A DNA stretch of 64,000 nucleotides from CBDFKS01 sp965248905 (GTDB lineage Bacteria > Chloroflexota > Dehalococcoidia > Lucifugimonadales > JAGWBF01): NCBI GenBank assembly GCA_965248905.1, contig CBDFKS010000007.1:1674001-1738000 (forward strand), read 5' to 3'. The position numbers and the translations under genes are program-made. Below the pieces are notes generated by a model that saw only the letters and a list, made by a program, of their open reading frames with translations, was not told where the DNA came from and made no database searches. Of the stretch, positions 25,047-33,541 are shown piece after piece. Every line of letters begins with the position of its first letter. Position 1 is the stretch's first letter.

Positions 25047-26240
25047 ATGGCCGGACCTCTGGATGGATGCAAGGTGCTGGACTTCACCCGTGTGGTGAGC
25101 GGTCCCTGGTGCACATTATTGCTCTGCGATATGGGGGCCGAGGTACTGAAGGTTGAGGAGCCAGGCAAAGGTGATATTTCGAGGGCCTACGGGCCTCCTT
25201 TCATTGAGGGCGAAAGCACCTACTTCATGGGCTACAACCGCGGGAAAAAGAGCGTAGCTCTCAATCTAAAGCATCCTCGAGGGCTTGAGCTCATGAGGGA
25301 CCTGGTGTCCAAGGTCGACATCCTGGTCCACAACTATCAGCTTGGCTGGGTCAGGGACATAGGCCTGGATTACGAGTCCATGAAAGCGCTGAACCCCAGT
25401 CTAATATATTGCTGGATAAGCGCCTATGGAGAGGATGGACCTTACTCCGAGAAAGCCACCGAGGACCTGGCCATCATGGGGCTTAGCGGCGCCATGAGTG
25501 TCACCGGCCAGCCCGACGGGCCGCCCATCCGGTCCCACATCTCCTTCTCCGACTTCCTGGCGGGCTACAACGGGCTGGTGGGCATACTGGCCGCACTAAG
25601 AGTCCGCGACCGTACCGGTGAAGGCCAGAAGGTAAGCGTGAACCTACTGGACTCGGCGGTTGCTATCGTGGGCTCGCTCGCTTATGGCTACATGGCCACG
25701 GGGGAGGCGCCAGGCCGCATGGCTCCGGACACCCACCCATCTTTATCTCCCTCGGGAACTTACCGGACCTCCGATGGCTATATAAACGTGGGCGCCTCCA
25801 GGGAAAACGTGTTCCCCAAGCTATGTCAGGCTCTGGGCATGGAGCAGATGGCGAAGGACCCTGAGTTTGCCACCAACGCGGACAGGGTGCGAAACCGCAA
25901 ACGGCTGAGAGAGATAATAGAGGGCGCGCTAAGCACCAAGAACAGCGAAGAGTGGCTAGCTATCCTGAACGACTACGGTGTCCTGGCTGAGCCTATCAAC
26001 GATATCGCGCAGGCGCTGGCCCACCCACAGCTGATAAGCAACGACTTAAAACACACCGTCACACATCCCAAAGCGGGCGTTGTCAACGTGTTTCGGAGTC
26101 CCGTGGAGCTACCCAACACTCCATTGAGCATTCAAGGACCGGCACCTTTACTGGGAGAACATACCCAGGAGGTGCTATCCCGCTACCTATCCATCACAGA
26201 AGACGAGTACGGCAGCCTTCATCGAGACGGAGTCGTATAG
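25047..26240 (+). CDS. Family III CoA-transferase (CaiB/BaiF)
   Basis: 397-residue single-domain CoA-transferase, starting MAGPLDGCKVLDFTRVVSGP. It has YNRGKKSVALNLKHPRG, the nucleophile region SHISFSDFLAGYNG with Asp at the expected position, and DRTGEGQKVSVNLLDS. Size and motifs are complete, so it is probably active as a homodimer like formyl-CoA transferase. It lies 54 bases upstream of the fused transferase gene on the same strand. Acceptor acid unknown. Confidence 0.92.
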   Translation: MAGPLDGCKVLDFTRVVSGPWCTLLLCDMGAEVLKVEEPGKGDISRAYGPPFIEGESTYFMGYNRGKKSVALNLKHPRGLELMRDLVSKVDILVHNYQLGWVRDIGLDYESMKALNPSLIYCWISAYGEDGPYSEKATEDLAIMGLSGAMSVTGQPDGPPIRSHISFSDFLAGYNGLVGILAALRVRDRTGEGQKVSVNLLDSAVAIVGSLAYGYMATGEAPGRMAPDTHPSLSPSGTYRTSDGYINVGASRENVFPKLCQALGMEQMAKDPEFATNADRVRNRKRLREIIEGALSTKNSEEWLAILNDYGVLAEPINDIAQALAHPQLISNDLKHTVTHPKAGVVNVFRSPVELPNTPLSIQGPAPLLGEHTQEVLSRYLSITEDEYGSLHRDGVV

Positions 26241-26294
26241 CATTCCTTTTGTCTGCTAAAACTCTAGATGCTGAGAAGTTAGAGGAACTAATAG

Positions 26295-28706
26295 ATGGTT
26301 ACAGCGCTCGAAGGATTGCGAGTCCTGGACCTGACCGAGCGAGAGGGACAGCTCTGCGGGCGTTTGCTGGCAGACCTGGGAGCCGAGGTCATCAAGATCG
26401 AACCTCCTATCGGCGACGGCGCTCGCCATACAGGCCCCTTCGCCGGAGAGACACCGAACATAGAGGCCAGCCTGCTTTTCGCCAACCTCAACACCAATAA
26501 AAAGAGCGTTACACTGGACCTGACTACCCAGAAGGGGCGCGAAACGCTCAGAGGGCTCGCCCGTAACGCCGATGTCATCGTCGACACATTTCTACCTGGC
26601 AAGCTGAAGGATTGGGGTCTGGACCATGATTCTCTTCGAAAGCACAACCCCGGCCTGGTCACGGCGTCCATCACCGGATTTGGGCTTACAGGACCGTACA
26701 GCACCTTCAAGGCACCCAGCATAGTATGCGCCGCCATGGGGGGAGTGATGTATCTCTGCGGATCGCCCGATAGCCCTCCCCTGGCCGAGCCCCAGGATGT
26801 GCCTTACGACCTGGCGTCAACCTTTGCGGCCTACGGGATACTCCTGGCACTGCGACATCGACAGCGCACCGGCCAGGGCCAACAGGTGGAGGTCGCTTGC
26901 CAGGAAGTGCTGGCGGCACAGCAGCACATCGTAGTCAATTACAGCGCCAACGCCACCATATTGGAGCGAGTCGGCAGCCGCAGCCCCATAGGCGGAGGCA
27001 TGCCCTATGGAGTTTATCCAGCCAGCGATGGCTACTGTCATCTGGTAGTCATCAATCTGTCCCACTGGCGCAATCTGGTTCAGTGGATGGGCAATCCGGA
27101 TGTGCTCAACGACCCCATTTGGGACAATAGGCATGTCCGTAACGCCAGTCCTGAGCTAATCGAGCCGATGACCATAGAGTTCACGAGCCAGTTCGCCAAG
27201 GCCGATCTGTTCTCCCAGGGTCAACAACGCCACATCACTGTCGGGTCTATCAACCGTCCCGACCAGTTCCTCCAAGATCAGCACGTTCTTGAAAGGGACA
27301 TGTGGGTGACCTCACAGCATCCGGTCATTGGTGTGCACAAGCTGCTGAGACCCCCGTTTAGAATGAGCGAGACACCGACCGGCCTCTTCCGGCCGGCACC
27401 ACTCCTGGGCCAACACAACAACGAAATCTTGAAAGATGATGGACATGAATTCCCTGCAGATCAGGGTGCTAAAACAACAGACCCTCACTCTCAAGATCAA
27501 TCTCTACCTTTACATGGAATCCGAGTCCTGGATTTCAGCCAGGCTATAGCAGGGCCGTTCCTGACACGCATCCTTGCGGAGCAAGGCGCCGAGGTGATTA
27601 AGGTAGAGTCATCGACCCATCAGCAGCGTGGCCGAGCGAGTCCCGGTCTGGACCCTCGCATCGTGCTCCAGCAGAAGGTCACCTTCGCCGATATGAACCG
27701 CAACAAGAGGTCTATCTCCGTGGACATGGGCAGCGAGGAGGGCCGAGAGGTCATCAAAAAGCTGGTCCCTATGTGTGACGTGGTGGTGGAGAACTTCAGC
27801 CCGCGAGTCATGGAAAACTGGGGTCTGGGCTATGATGCACTGCGTAAGATGCGCTCAGACATTATCATGGTACGACTTCCCGGTTTCGGCCTCAGCGGCC
27901 CCTACAGGGACTACGTTGGACTGGCAGCCGTGGCCATGAGTATCACAGGCATGTATTACCTCTGGTCTTATCCCGACAGCGCCGAGCCCGCTGGGCCGCC
28001 GGTGTGGACTCCCGACTATCTGAGCGCGGGCTTCGCGAGCGTGGCCCTCATGGCGGCCCTCCACCATCGAGACCGCACAGACCAGGGCCAGCTCATCGAG
28101 CTAAGCCAGCTGGACGCTACGGCCTTCGCCCTGGGCAGCGTGTACATGGATTACCTGCACAACGGCCACGTCTCCCACCCTATTGGCAACCGTAACCGAT
28201 ACCTGGCGCCCCACGGCGCATACCGGTGCAAAGGACAGGATGCCTGGTGCACCATTGCAGTCCGCAACGACGATGAATGGAGATCGCTCTGCCAGGCTCT
28301 GGGCTCTCCTCGGTGGGCTGATGACGAAAAATTCGAAACCAATGAAGAGAGACTCGCTCATCAAGAGGAGCTAGACCTGCTAATTGAGGAGTGGACCCGG
28401 GACCACACTCCTCATCAGGCCATGCAGATACTTCAGAAGGCCGGCGTTCCTGCCGGAGCAGTCATGGACGGGGAGCAGCTGTTCCAGTCCCCCCACACGC
28501 GCGAGCGGGGATTCATCGTGCCGGTGAACGACCCCGACACAGGCCCGGTTGACTACCCGGGCGTATTCGTACGCCTGTCAGAGGCGCCCAGCAGGGTAGA
28601 GCAATGTCATCAGCTGGGAGAAGACAACAAGTACGTCTTTGGCGATCTGTTAAAGATGCCCGGCGAAGAAGTCAAGAGACTAAAAGAGGCGGGGGTCCTG
28701 GTGTGA
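26295..28706 (+). CDS. Fused two-domain family III CoA-transferase
   Basis: 803 residues, twice the family length, made of two CaiB/BaiF domains in one frame. Domain A (about 1-380) begins GLRVLDLTEREGQLCGRLLAD and resembles the product of 10062-11294; its VPYDLASTF segment has Asp displaced by one residue from the usual nucleophile. A linker of roughly 30 residues (near HEFPADQGAKTTDPHSQDQ) joins it to domain B, which begins LHGIRVLDFSQAIAGPFLTR, resembles the product of 11294-12514 and keeps the nucleophile in WTPDYLSAGFAS. The likely structure is a pseudo-heterodimer with one catalytic and one structural half. No frame break is seen across the join. Confidence 0.92.
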   Translation: MVTALEGLRVLDLTEREGQLCGRLLADLGAEVIKIEPPIGDGARHTGPFAGETPNIEASLLFANLNTNKKSVTLDLTTQKGRETLRGLARNADVIVDTFLPGKLKDWGLDHDSLRKHNPGLVTASITGFGLTGPYSTFKAPSIVCAAMGGVMYLCGSPDSPPLAEPQDVPYDLASTFAAYGILLALRHRQRTGQGQQVEVACQEVLAAQQHIVVNYSANATILERVGSRSPIGGGMPYGVYPASDGYCHLVVINLSHWRNLVQWMGNPDVLNDPIWDNRHVRNASPELIEPMTIEFTSQFAKADLFSQGQQRHITVGSINRPDQFLQDQHVLERDMWVTSQHPVIGVHKLLRPPFRMSETPTGLFRPAPLLGQHNNEILKDDGHEFPADQGAKTTDPHSQDQSLPLHGIRVLDFSQAIAGPFLTRILAEQGAEVIKVESSTHQQRGRASPGLDPRIVLQQKVTFADMNRNKRSISVDMGSEEGREVIKKLVPMCDVVVENFSPRVMENWGLGYDALRKMRSDIIMVRLPGFGLSGPYRDYVGLAAVAMSITGMYYLWSYPDSAEPAGPPVWTPDYLSAGFASVALMAALHHRDRTDQGQLIELSQLDATAFALGSVYMDYLHNGHVSHPIGNRNRYLAPHGAYRCKGQDAWCTIAVRNDDEWRSLCQALGSPRWADDEKFETNEERLAHQEELDLLIEEWTRDHTPHQAMQILQKAGVPAGAVMDGEQLFQSPHTRERGFIVPVNDPDTGPVDYPGVFVRLSEAPSRVEQCHQLGEDNKYVFGDLLKMPGEEVKRLKEAGVLV

Positions 28707-28738
28707 CATGACCATCCCAAAGAACTCTTAGCGCTAAG

Positions 28739-28857
28739 AAACTATCTCAAAAGGTGGTTCGACAAGCTCACCACGAGCGGATTGGATCACCGTGCCCGCT
28801 CATCCTGAGCTCGTCGAAGGACGGGGTCTGCTAATTTCGACCGTTTTGAGATAGTTT
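28739..28857. repeat. MITE-like element with 14-bp perfect inverted ends
   Basis: AAACTATCTCAAAA at 28739-28752 is exactly complementary to TTTTGAGATAGTTT at 28844-28857. The interior contains GGTTCGACAAGCTCACCACG and a matching CTGAGCTCGTCGAAGG arm. The element lies between two convergent genes and ends 9 bases from the Gfo/Idh stop codon. The interior resembles the short repeat at 35073-35132. Non-coding; it could also act as a terminator. Confidence 0.7.
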
Positions 28858-28865
28858 GTAACAGA

Positions 28866-29906
28866 CTAGACAGACACGGGCTCGATCTTTACCGTTCTTC
28901 CAGTTGTGGCCGACTCGATCATCGCCACGGTAGCCTGGACCACCCGGACGCCGTCAAGCCCTGAGGCCGAGGGCTCTTCATCGTTGCGAATAGCCTTATT
29001 GAAGGCCTCGACCTGCAGTTTGTAACAGCCCAGATCATCTCGCCGGTAGGAAGCAGTAGTGTTTACTGTATCGCTTACCACCTCAAGGTCGCCTCGAAGC
29101 GGACCAGTCACCGAATCTCTTATTACTATTCTGCCGTTGCTGCCATATATAACAGCGTCGTTCTTGGAGTCGGGCATCCTACGGCCGGTGGCGACCATCC
29201 CTATGGCGCCATCGCTGAACCTCAGGCACATAGTGGTCAGGTTGTCCAAGGGTCTCTCCTGGGTATGACCATCGGTCATGGCTGCCACTTCCACTACCTC
29301 CTGGCCCAGGAAGAACCGGAGAATGTCTACACAGTGTACTCCCATGGCCATCATAGCGGTGGCGCCACCTACCATCTCGGGGATGTCCCACCACTCATTC
29401 AGGCCGGTGCGTGGCGGAGGCTCAGCTTCTCCCCTAATCCCGGCCCCCATCTGGGCCTGGGCCAACGCTATGGTACCGACCACCCTTTCATCAATAAGCC
29501 GCTTGGCCTCGATGTGGCCCGGATGATGTCGCAGATGAAATCCCACTCCCAGCTTAACGCCGTGCTGCCTACAGGTACTCACCATGTCCACCGCTTCATC
29601 GACGCTCACCGCCATTGGCTTCTCCACCAGCACCTGCTTCCCGGCTTGGGCAGCCATCTTCGTGTAGAGCGCATGGAGATGGTTGGGCGAGCATATCCAA
29701 ACCACATCCACTCTGGAATCGTCCAGGAGGGCTTCTACAGAGGAGTAGGCGGCTAAGGCATTGTGCTCTCTGGCAAAGGCCTCGGCACGACCACTGTCTC
29801 GGCTGTACACGGCCACCAGCTCTGCATCCTCCGCCAACCCTATGGCCGGAGCCACTCTAGTGTTAGGGAAATTTCCTAAGCTGACGACTCCCCATCCGAT
29901 TGCCAC
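28866..29906 (-). CDS. Gfo/Idh/MocA-family NAD(P)-dependent oxidoreductase
   Basis: 346-residue dehydrogenase. The N-terminal Rossmann domain opens MAIGWGVVSLGNFPNTRVAP, then AVYSRD, ICSPNHLHALYTKMA and the family QVLVEKPMAVS with catalytic Lys. The C-terminal sheet domain contains WWDIPEMVGGATAMMAMGVHCVDILRF. A GTG start at 29906 follows TAGGAGGT. Members act on sugars, inositols or related hydroxy compounds. It stands alone on the minus strand between the CoA-transferases and the sulfur operon. Confidence 0.9.
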   Translation of the reverse strand: MAIGWGVVSLGNFPNTRVAPAIGLAEDAELVAVYSRDSGRAEAFAREHNALAAYSSVEALLDDSRVDVVWICSPNHLHALYTKMAAQAGKQVLVEKPMAVSVDEAVDMVSTCRQHGVKLGVGFHLRHHPGHIEAKRLIDERVVGTIALAQAQMGAGIRGEAEPPPRTGLNEWWDIPEMVGGATAMMAMGVHCVDILRFFLGQEVVEVAAMTDGHTQERPLDNLTTMCLRFSDGAIGMVATGRRMPDSKNDAVIYGSNGRIVIRDSVTGPLRGDLEVVSDTVNTTASYRRDDLGCYKLQVEAFNKAIRNDEEPSASGLDGVRVVQATVAMIESATTGRTVKIEPVSV

Positions 29907-30022
29907 TATACGACCTCCTACTTAGGTATAACCGTTGAGCCAACAATCCCAAAACTCTAGTCAGCTGCCAATATAATTCAAAGAGTGGTGGTTTGAAGAG
30001 ATGCTTTCCACCCCCATCCTGA

Positions 30023-30045
30023 CCTTCCCCCATCGATGGGGAAGG
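30023..30045. repeat. GC-rich intergenic hairpin
   Basis: CCTTCCCC (30023-30030) and GGGGAAGG (30038-30045) form an 8-bp stem around CATCGAT in the 210-base gap between the molybdoenzyme and Gfo/Idh genes. It resembles the internal hairpins of the elements at 0.9 and 43.4 kb. It may terminate the minus-strand sulfur operon. Confidence 0.45.
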
Positions 30046-30116
30046 GATTCTCCCCCTAGTCGCGAAATAGGTATCATTTTGTCCTTGGTTGCGCGCTAGA
30101 GTTCTCAGGACAGACC

Positions 30117-31229
30117 CTATTGAATTGTCACTTCGTTGCCCACTACCGCACTGAAGTTCTTACTCATGTAATTGTACCTGGGCTCCATGGATTGCACTCG
30201 GCCCACCTCGTCCGTAGCTCTGGACATGACAACGTAGTTACCGGGCTCCTGAACATCCCAGAGGTAGGACCAGCGGACCCACATGAACCTTTCACGAGGC
30301 TCCTCCAGCCGCGCAGGATGCCATGTTCGGCCTCCATCCACGCTAACATCCACCTGGCTGATGGCGCCGGCTCCGCTCCAGGCGAAGCCTCTCACTACAT
30401 GAGTCCCTCTTCGCAGGGTTGAATCATCGTCCTTGGGAAAAGTCACTAGGGACTTCACTCCAATGGTCGTGATCAGCTCTTTGTTCGGATCGTTGGCTGA
30501 ATCCCCATAGTAATAGAAGTTGTAATGGTACCAGCAGCTCCCAGGGTTATCCAGGACCTCGATATTGCGTAGCCACTTCACCGACCAATTGCCGGACCAT
30601 CCCGGCACCAACAGACGCACCGGGGCACCATGCAGGTGCTGGAGTAGCTCGCCGTTTTGGGCCCACGCCAGGATGGTGTCGGGATGGAGGGCTTTTTCTA
30701 TAGGCAGCGCCTTGTCGTAGTTGAAGGGCTCCACGTCATAGTAGCTCATCTCGTCATCGGGAGTGACGTTGGCGGGCACTCCCTTGTCCCAGCCTTCGGC
30801 ACGGACACTTACAGCTTTGCCCGTGAGTCCGGCCTCATTCAAAACGGTAGCCATAGAAACCCCGGTCCACTCACTGGCGCTCAGGATCATGCAGTCCTTG
30901 GTCCTGGAAGGCCTTGGCAATTTGCCTTTGAAATACTCGAAGAACTCGGCATCGCTGCCCGAGCACTCCATAACGGTACGAACGGTGCGGCCAGGAAAGC
31001 GGCGAAGCTCCTCGTAGCTTAGTTTCAGAGAGCGCCCCACTTCACCCTCAACAGTGAGTGTCCATTCATTTGAGCGTACGGGCTCCGGCGCTCCGAAATG
31101 TTGGACTACGTAGTGAAGATTCGTAGGGGTGATCAGTCCCTCAAGCTCCATAACTGGAGTGCGGACCATCTGTATGCGCCCCTGCTCGTCCCTGCGAATA
31201 AGGGGCTCTAGCGTCTCCTGATTAGCCAT
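30117..31229 (-). CDS. Sulfite oxidase-family molybdopterin protein
   Basis: 370-residue molybdoenzyme of the sulfite oxidase fold. The molybdenum-binding Cys is C89 in RTVRTVMECSGSD. PVRLLVPGWSGNWSVKWL is the typical cofactor and dimer region, and the C-terminal Ig-like domain is seen in SQVDVSVDGGRTWHPARLEEP. No Tat or Sec signal peptide is present, so it is predicted cytoplasmic, unlike many bacterial sulfite dehydrogenases. AGGAGG precedes the ATG. The rhodanese gene ends 12 bases upstream, so it is cotranscribed. Expected to oxidise sulfite to sulfate; the electron acceptor is unknown. Confidence 0.88.
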   Translation of the reverse strand: MANQETLEPLIRRDEQGRIQMVRTPVMELEGLITPTNLHYVVQHFGAPEPVRSNEWTLTVEGEVGRSLKLSYEELRRFPGRTVRTVMECSGSDAEFFEYFKGKLPRPSRTKDCMILSASEWTGVSMATVLNEAGLTGKAVSVRAEGWDKGVPANVTPDDEMSYYDVEPFNYDKALPIEKALHPDTILAWAQNGELLQHLHGAPVRLLVPGWSGNWSVKWLRNIEVLDNPGSCWYHYNFYYYGDSANDPNKELITTIGVKSLVTFPKDDDSTLRRGTHVVRGFAWSGAGAISQVDVSVDGGRTWHPARLEEPRERFMWVRWSYLWDVQEPGNYVVMSRATDEVGRVQSMEPRYNYMSKNFSAVVGNEVTIQ

Positions 31230-31241
31230 GGGTAGGTCCTC

Positions 31242-32831
31242 CTACTCCTTTGTAGTAGTCTCGTCCTTCTTCCCCAACTCTTCCTCCCACCTCAAATAGT
31301 TCATCATATCCGCATAGCTGCGGTCCGGCCCGGATAGCACAACGTCATCGGGAGAGTCCATTACACCCGTTAGCCCAGCTTCCACCGGAATTCCCGCCTG
31401 ACGCCATGCGGCCATCCCACCGTCCAGCACGGACACATTCACATATCCCATCTCCACCAACGTGGCGCCCGCCAGGATAGCATTGAGGCCATCGGTGTCG
31501 GTTACCACAATTGAGGCGTCTTTGGCCGGAGCCACAGCCTCTATTCGAAACTCTAGCCAGCCCCGAGGGACCCAGTGGGAGCCGGGAACGTGGCCGCCGG
31601 CAAACTCCCGGCTGGTATCCGCGAATATGATCGTAGAGGTCCGGTCGCTATTTAACTCTTGAGGGGAGCAGAGACGTACCTTTTCCCTGGCCTTTGCCAG
31701 TCCGACGGCCACTTGTTCCGGGACACCTTTCTCCAGAGCGAGTCCAGCAGCGACCCACGCAGCGGTGCCTCCATCCAGTACGTAAGCATTTGGAAAGCCC
31801 ATCTGCCGATACCAGGAGGCGGTTACTGTGGCCCTTACCTTGCCGTCACATGCGAAGACGATGCTGCCATCGCGAACGGCTGCCACGTCATCGGTCCGCT
31901 GCACGCACTGGCCCCCGGGAACCCACCGGAATCCAGGGATATGACCATCGATGTACTCCTTCTCGGTTCGGACGTCTATGAGATAGACCGTCTCGTTATC
32001 TGCTCGACCCATGAGATGTTGGAGCTCTTGGAATGTAAGATACGACACTCCATCCTCGGCGGCTAGCCTGGCAGCGTACTCTTCACCGGCGGCCCGACCA
32101 ACCTGGGAGGGCTCTGGCAGGTCCACTCTATCGGCTCCAGCCTCTAGCTGATATCCAGCCAGAACCCAGCCTGAGGTGCCGTTCTTCAGGCCGTAAATAT
32201 TGGCTATGCCCATACGCTGCAATACACGCGTGCCTATTATGCTGCGAGTGCGGCCGGCGCAATTAATTATTACGGTGGTATCTTCGTCTATGTCATTGAC
32301 GACGTCGGTGATACGTAGGGCGAGCTCACCGCCTGGAAGGCTACGGCCACCAGGAATGCAAAATCGCTGGTACTCCTCGGGTGTACGGGTGTCCAGGATT
32401 ACCAGCTTGTCTCCCCGTTCCATGCGGGTGTGCAAATCCAACGCGTCTATCTCGGGCACGTGATGGACCACTTCCATCTTCTCTCCGAAGTCCTTGCTGG
32501 GAACGTTGGAGCCCCATTCTGTGGGGTAGTCCATCGTACTCCAGCGGTTTATTCCGCCCTCTAACATGGACACCTGTGTGTAGCCCATGCGTTCAAGAGT
32601 AGCCGCGGCAAGCTTGGCACGTCGGCCGTCGTCGTCACAAACTATTACCGGGACACCTTTGAAAGGGACCAGTGAGGTCACTTGAAATTCCAGTTGCCTC
32701 CGGGGCAGCGAGCTGGAGCCTGGTATGTGGGAGCTGTTGTACTCTCCGCTCTCTCTGACATCTATCAAGGCGAAGGAAGACCCACTATCCATAATTGCTT
32801 TTAGGTCTACGGGACAAATCTCACGCACCAC
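31242..32831 (-). CDS. Four-domain rhodanese (sulfurtransferase)
   Basis: 529 residues made of four rhodanese domains. The catalytic loops are VIVCDDDGRR (C65), INCAGRTR (C191) and FACDGKVR (C328); the fourth domain reads VVTDTDGLN with Asp at about 445 in place of Cys and is probably inactive. Each domain has the LIDVR...E...HIPG front strand. No signal peptide. A GTG start follows GGAGG. Rhodaneses carry persulfide sulfur to acceptors. It lies between the thiol dioxygenase (48 bases upstream) and the sulfite oxidase-type gene (12 bases downstream), placing it in a thiol-to-sulfate route. Confidence 0.92.
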   Translation of the reverse strand: MVREICPVDLKAIMDSGSSFALIDVRESGEYNSSHIPGSSSLPRRQLEFQVTSLVPFKGVPVIVCDDDGRRAKLAAATLERMGYTQVSMLEGGINRWSTMDYPTEWGSNVPSKDFGEKMEVVHHVPEIDALDLHTRMERGDKLVILDTRTPEEYQRFCIPGGRSLPGGELALRITDVVNDIDEDTTVIINCAGRTRSIIGTRVLQRMGIANIYGLKNGTSGWVLAGYQLEAGADRVDLPEPSQVGRAAGEEYAARLAAEDGVSYLTFQELQHLMGRADNETVYLIDVRTEKEYIDGHIPGFRWVPGGQCVQRTDDVAAVRDGSIVFACDGKVRATVTASWYRQMGFPNAYVLDGGTAAWVAAGLALEKGVPEQVAVGLAKAREKVRLCSPQELNSDRTSTIIFADTSREFAGGHVPGSHWVPRGWLEFRIEAVAPAKDASIVVTDTDGLNAILAGATLVEMGYVNVSVLDGGMAAWRQAGIPVEAGLTGVMDSPDDVVLSGPDRSYADMMNYLRWEEELGKKDETTTKE

Positions 32832-32879
32832 GCTGCCTTACCTCCAGCCTAGAGCCATTCATCATTGGTTTGATATGCC

Positions 32880-33464
32880 TTACTCGTTGTCGTACTTTTT
32901 GGACACATAGTGCTTTACCTTACCGGTCTCCAGATCAAACTGACATCGGTCCATGCCCACCAAGTCGTTGCCATACACATGGACCTCCACAGTGGGCTTG
33001 TCGGTATGATTATCCATCTGGTGGATCTCGTCCACATCGGGCACCAGCAGCGAGATTTCTCCCGGAACGAAGGTCCCTACTCTGTTCTTTTCGAGGTGGG
33101 CGTAGTCGGGATTCGAGCGATCGTCCAGGCGCTGGAATCGCGTCTCAGTGAGTGCATTGTTCATAACGCCGATCATCCCCCAGGTATGATGGTCATGGGG
33201 TGCAGCATGGTCTCCGGGCCCCCATACCACGGCCGTGACCAGCAGGCCGCTATCGCCACGATAGAGTAGATAAGAGCCATGGTTGGGTCTACGGCCCTTC
33301 ATCGAGGGGACACGGTACTCATCGGGAACGGCATCAGCGTTTACGATTAGTTGCTCTAGATAGGATGAGCCCTTATCGAAGATCTTCTCCTGATCGGGCT
33401 GGCCTTTCAGCAACTCTTCCATGTCATTTACCAGGTGCTCTAGAGAATATTTTGTAGTCGCCAT
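32880..33464 (-). CDS. Cupin thiol dioxygenase (cysteine dioxygenase family)
   Basis: 194-residue cupin. The iron ligands are H90 and H92 in GDHAAPHDHHTWG and H148 in DEIHQMDNHT; VHVYGNDL contributes the conserved second-sphere His/Tyr. This pattern is that of cysteine and 3-mercaptopropionate dioxygenases, which add O2 to a thiol to give a sulfinate. The Arg that defines cysteine selectivity cannot be placed with confidence. AGAAAGGAGAG precedes the ATG. It is the first gene of the sulfur operon. Confidence 0.83.
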   Translation of the reverse strand: MATTKYSLEHLVNDMEELLKGQPDQEKIFDKGSSYLEQLIVNADAVPDEYRVPSMKGRRPNHGSYLLYRGDSGLLVTAVVWGPGDHAAPHDHHTWGMIGVMNNALTETRFQRLDDRSNPDYAHLEKNRVGTFVPGEISLLVPDVDEIHQMDNHTDKPTVEVHVYGNDLVGMDRCQFDLETGKVKHYVSKKYDNE

Positions 33465-33541
33465 GTCTCTCCTTTCTTCTGTCCGTTAGATGTCATTTTT
33501 AGTAGAAGGCAGCATTTATCACACCACGTTCAATATATGAT

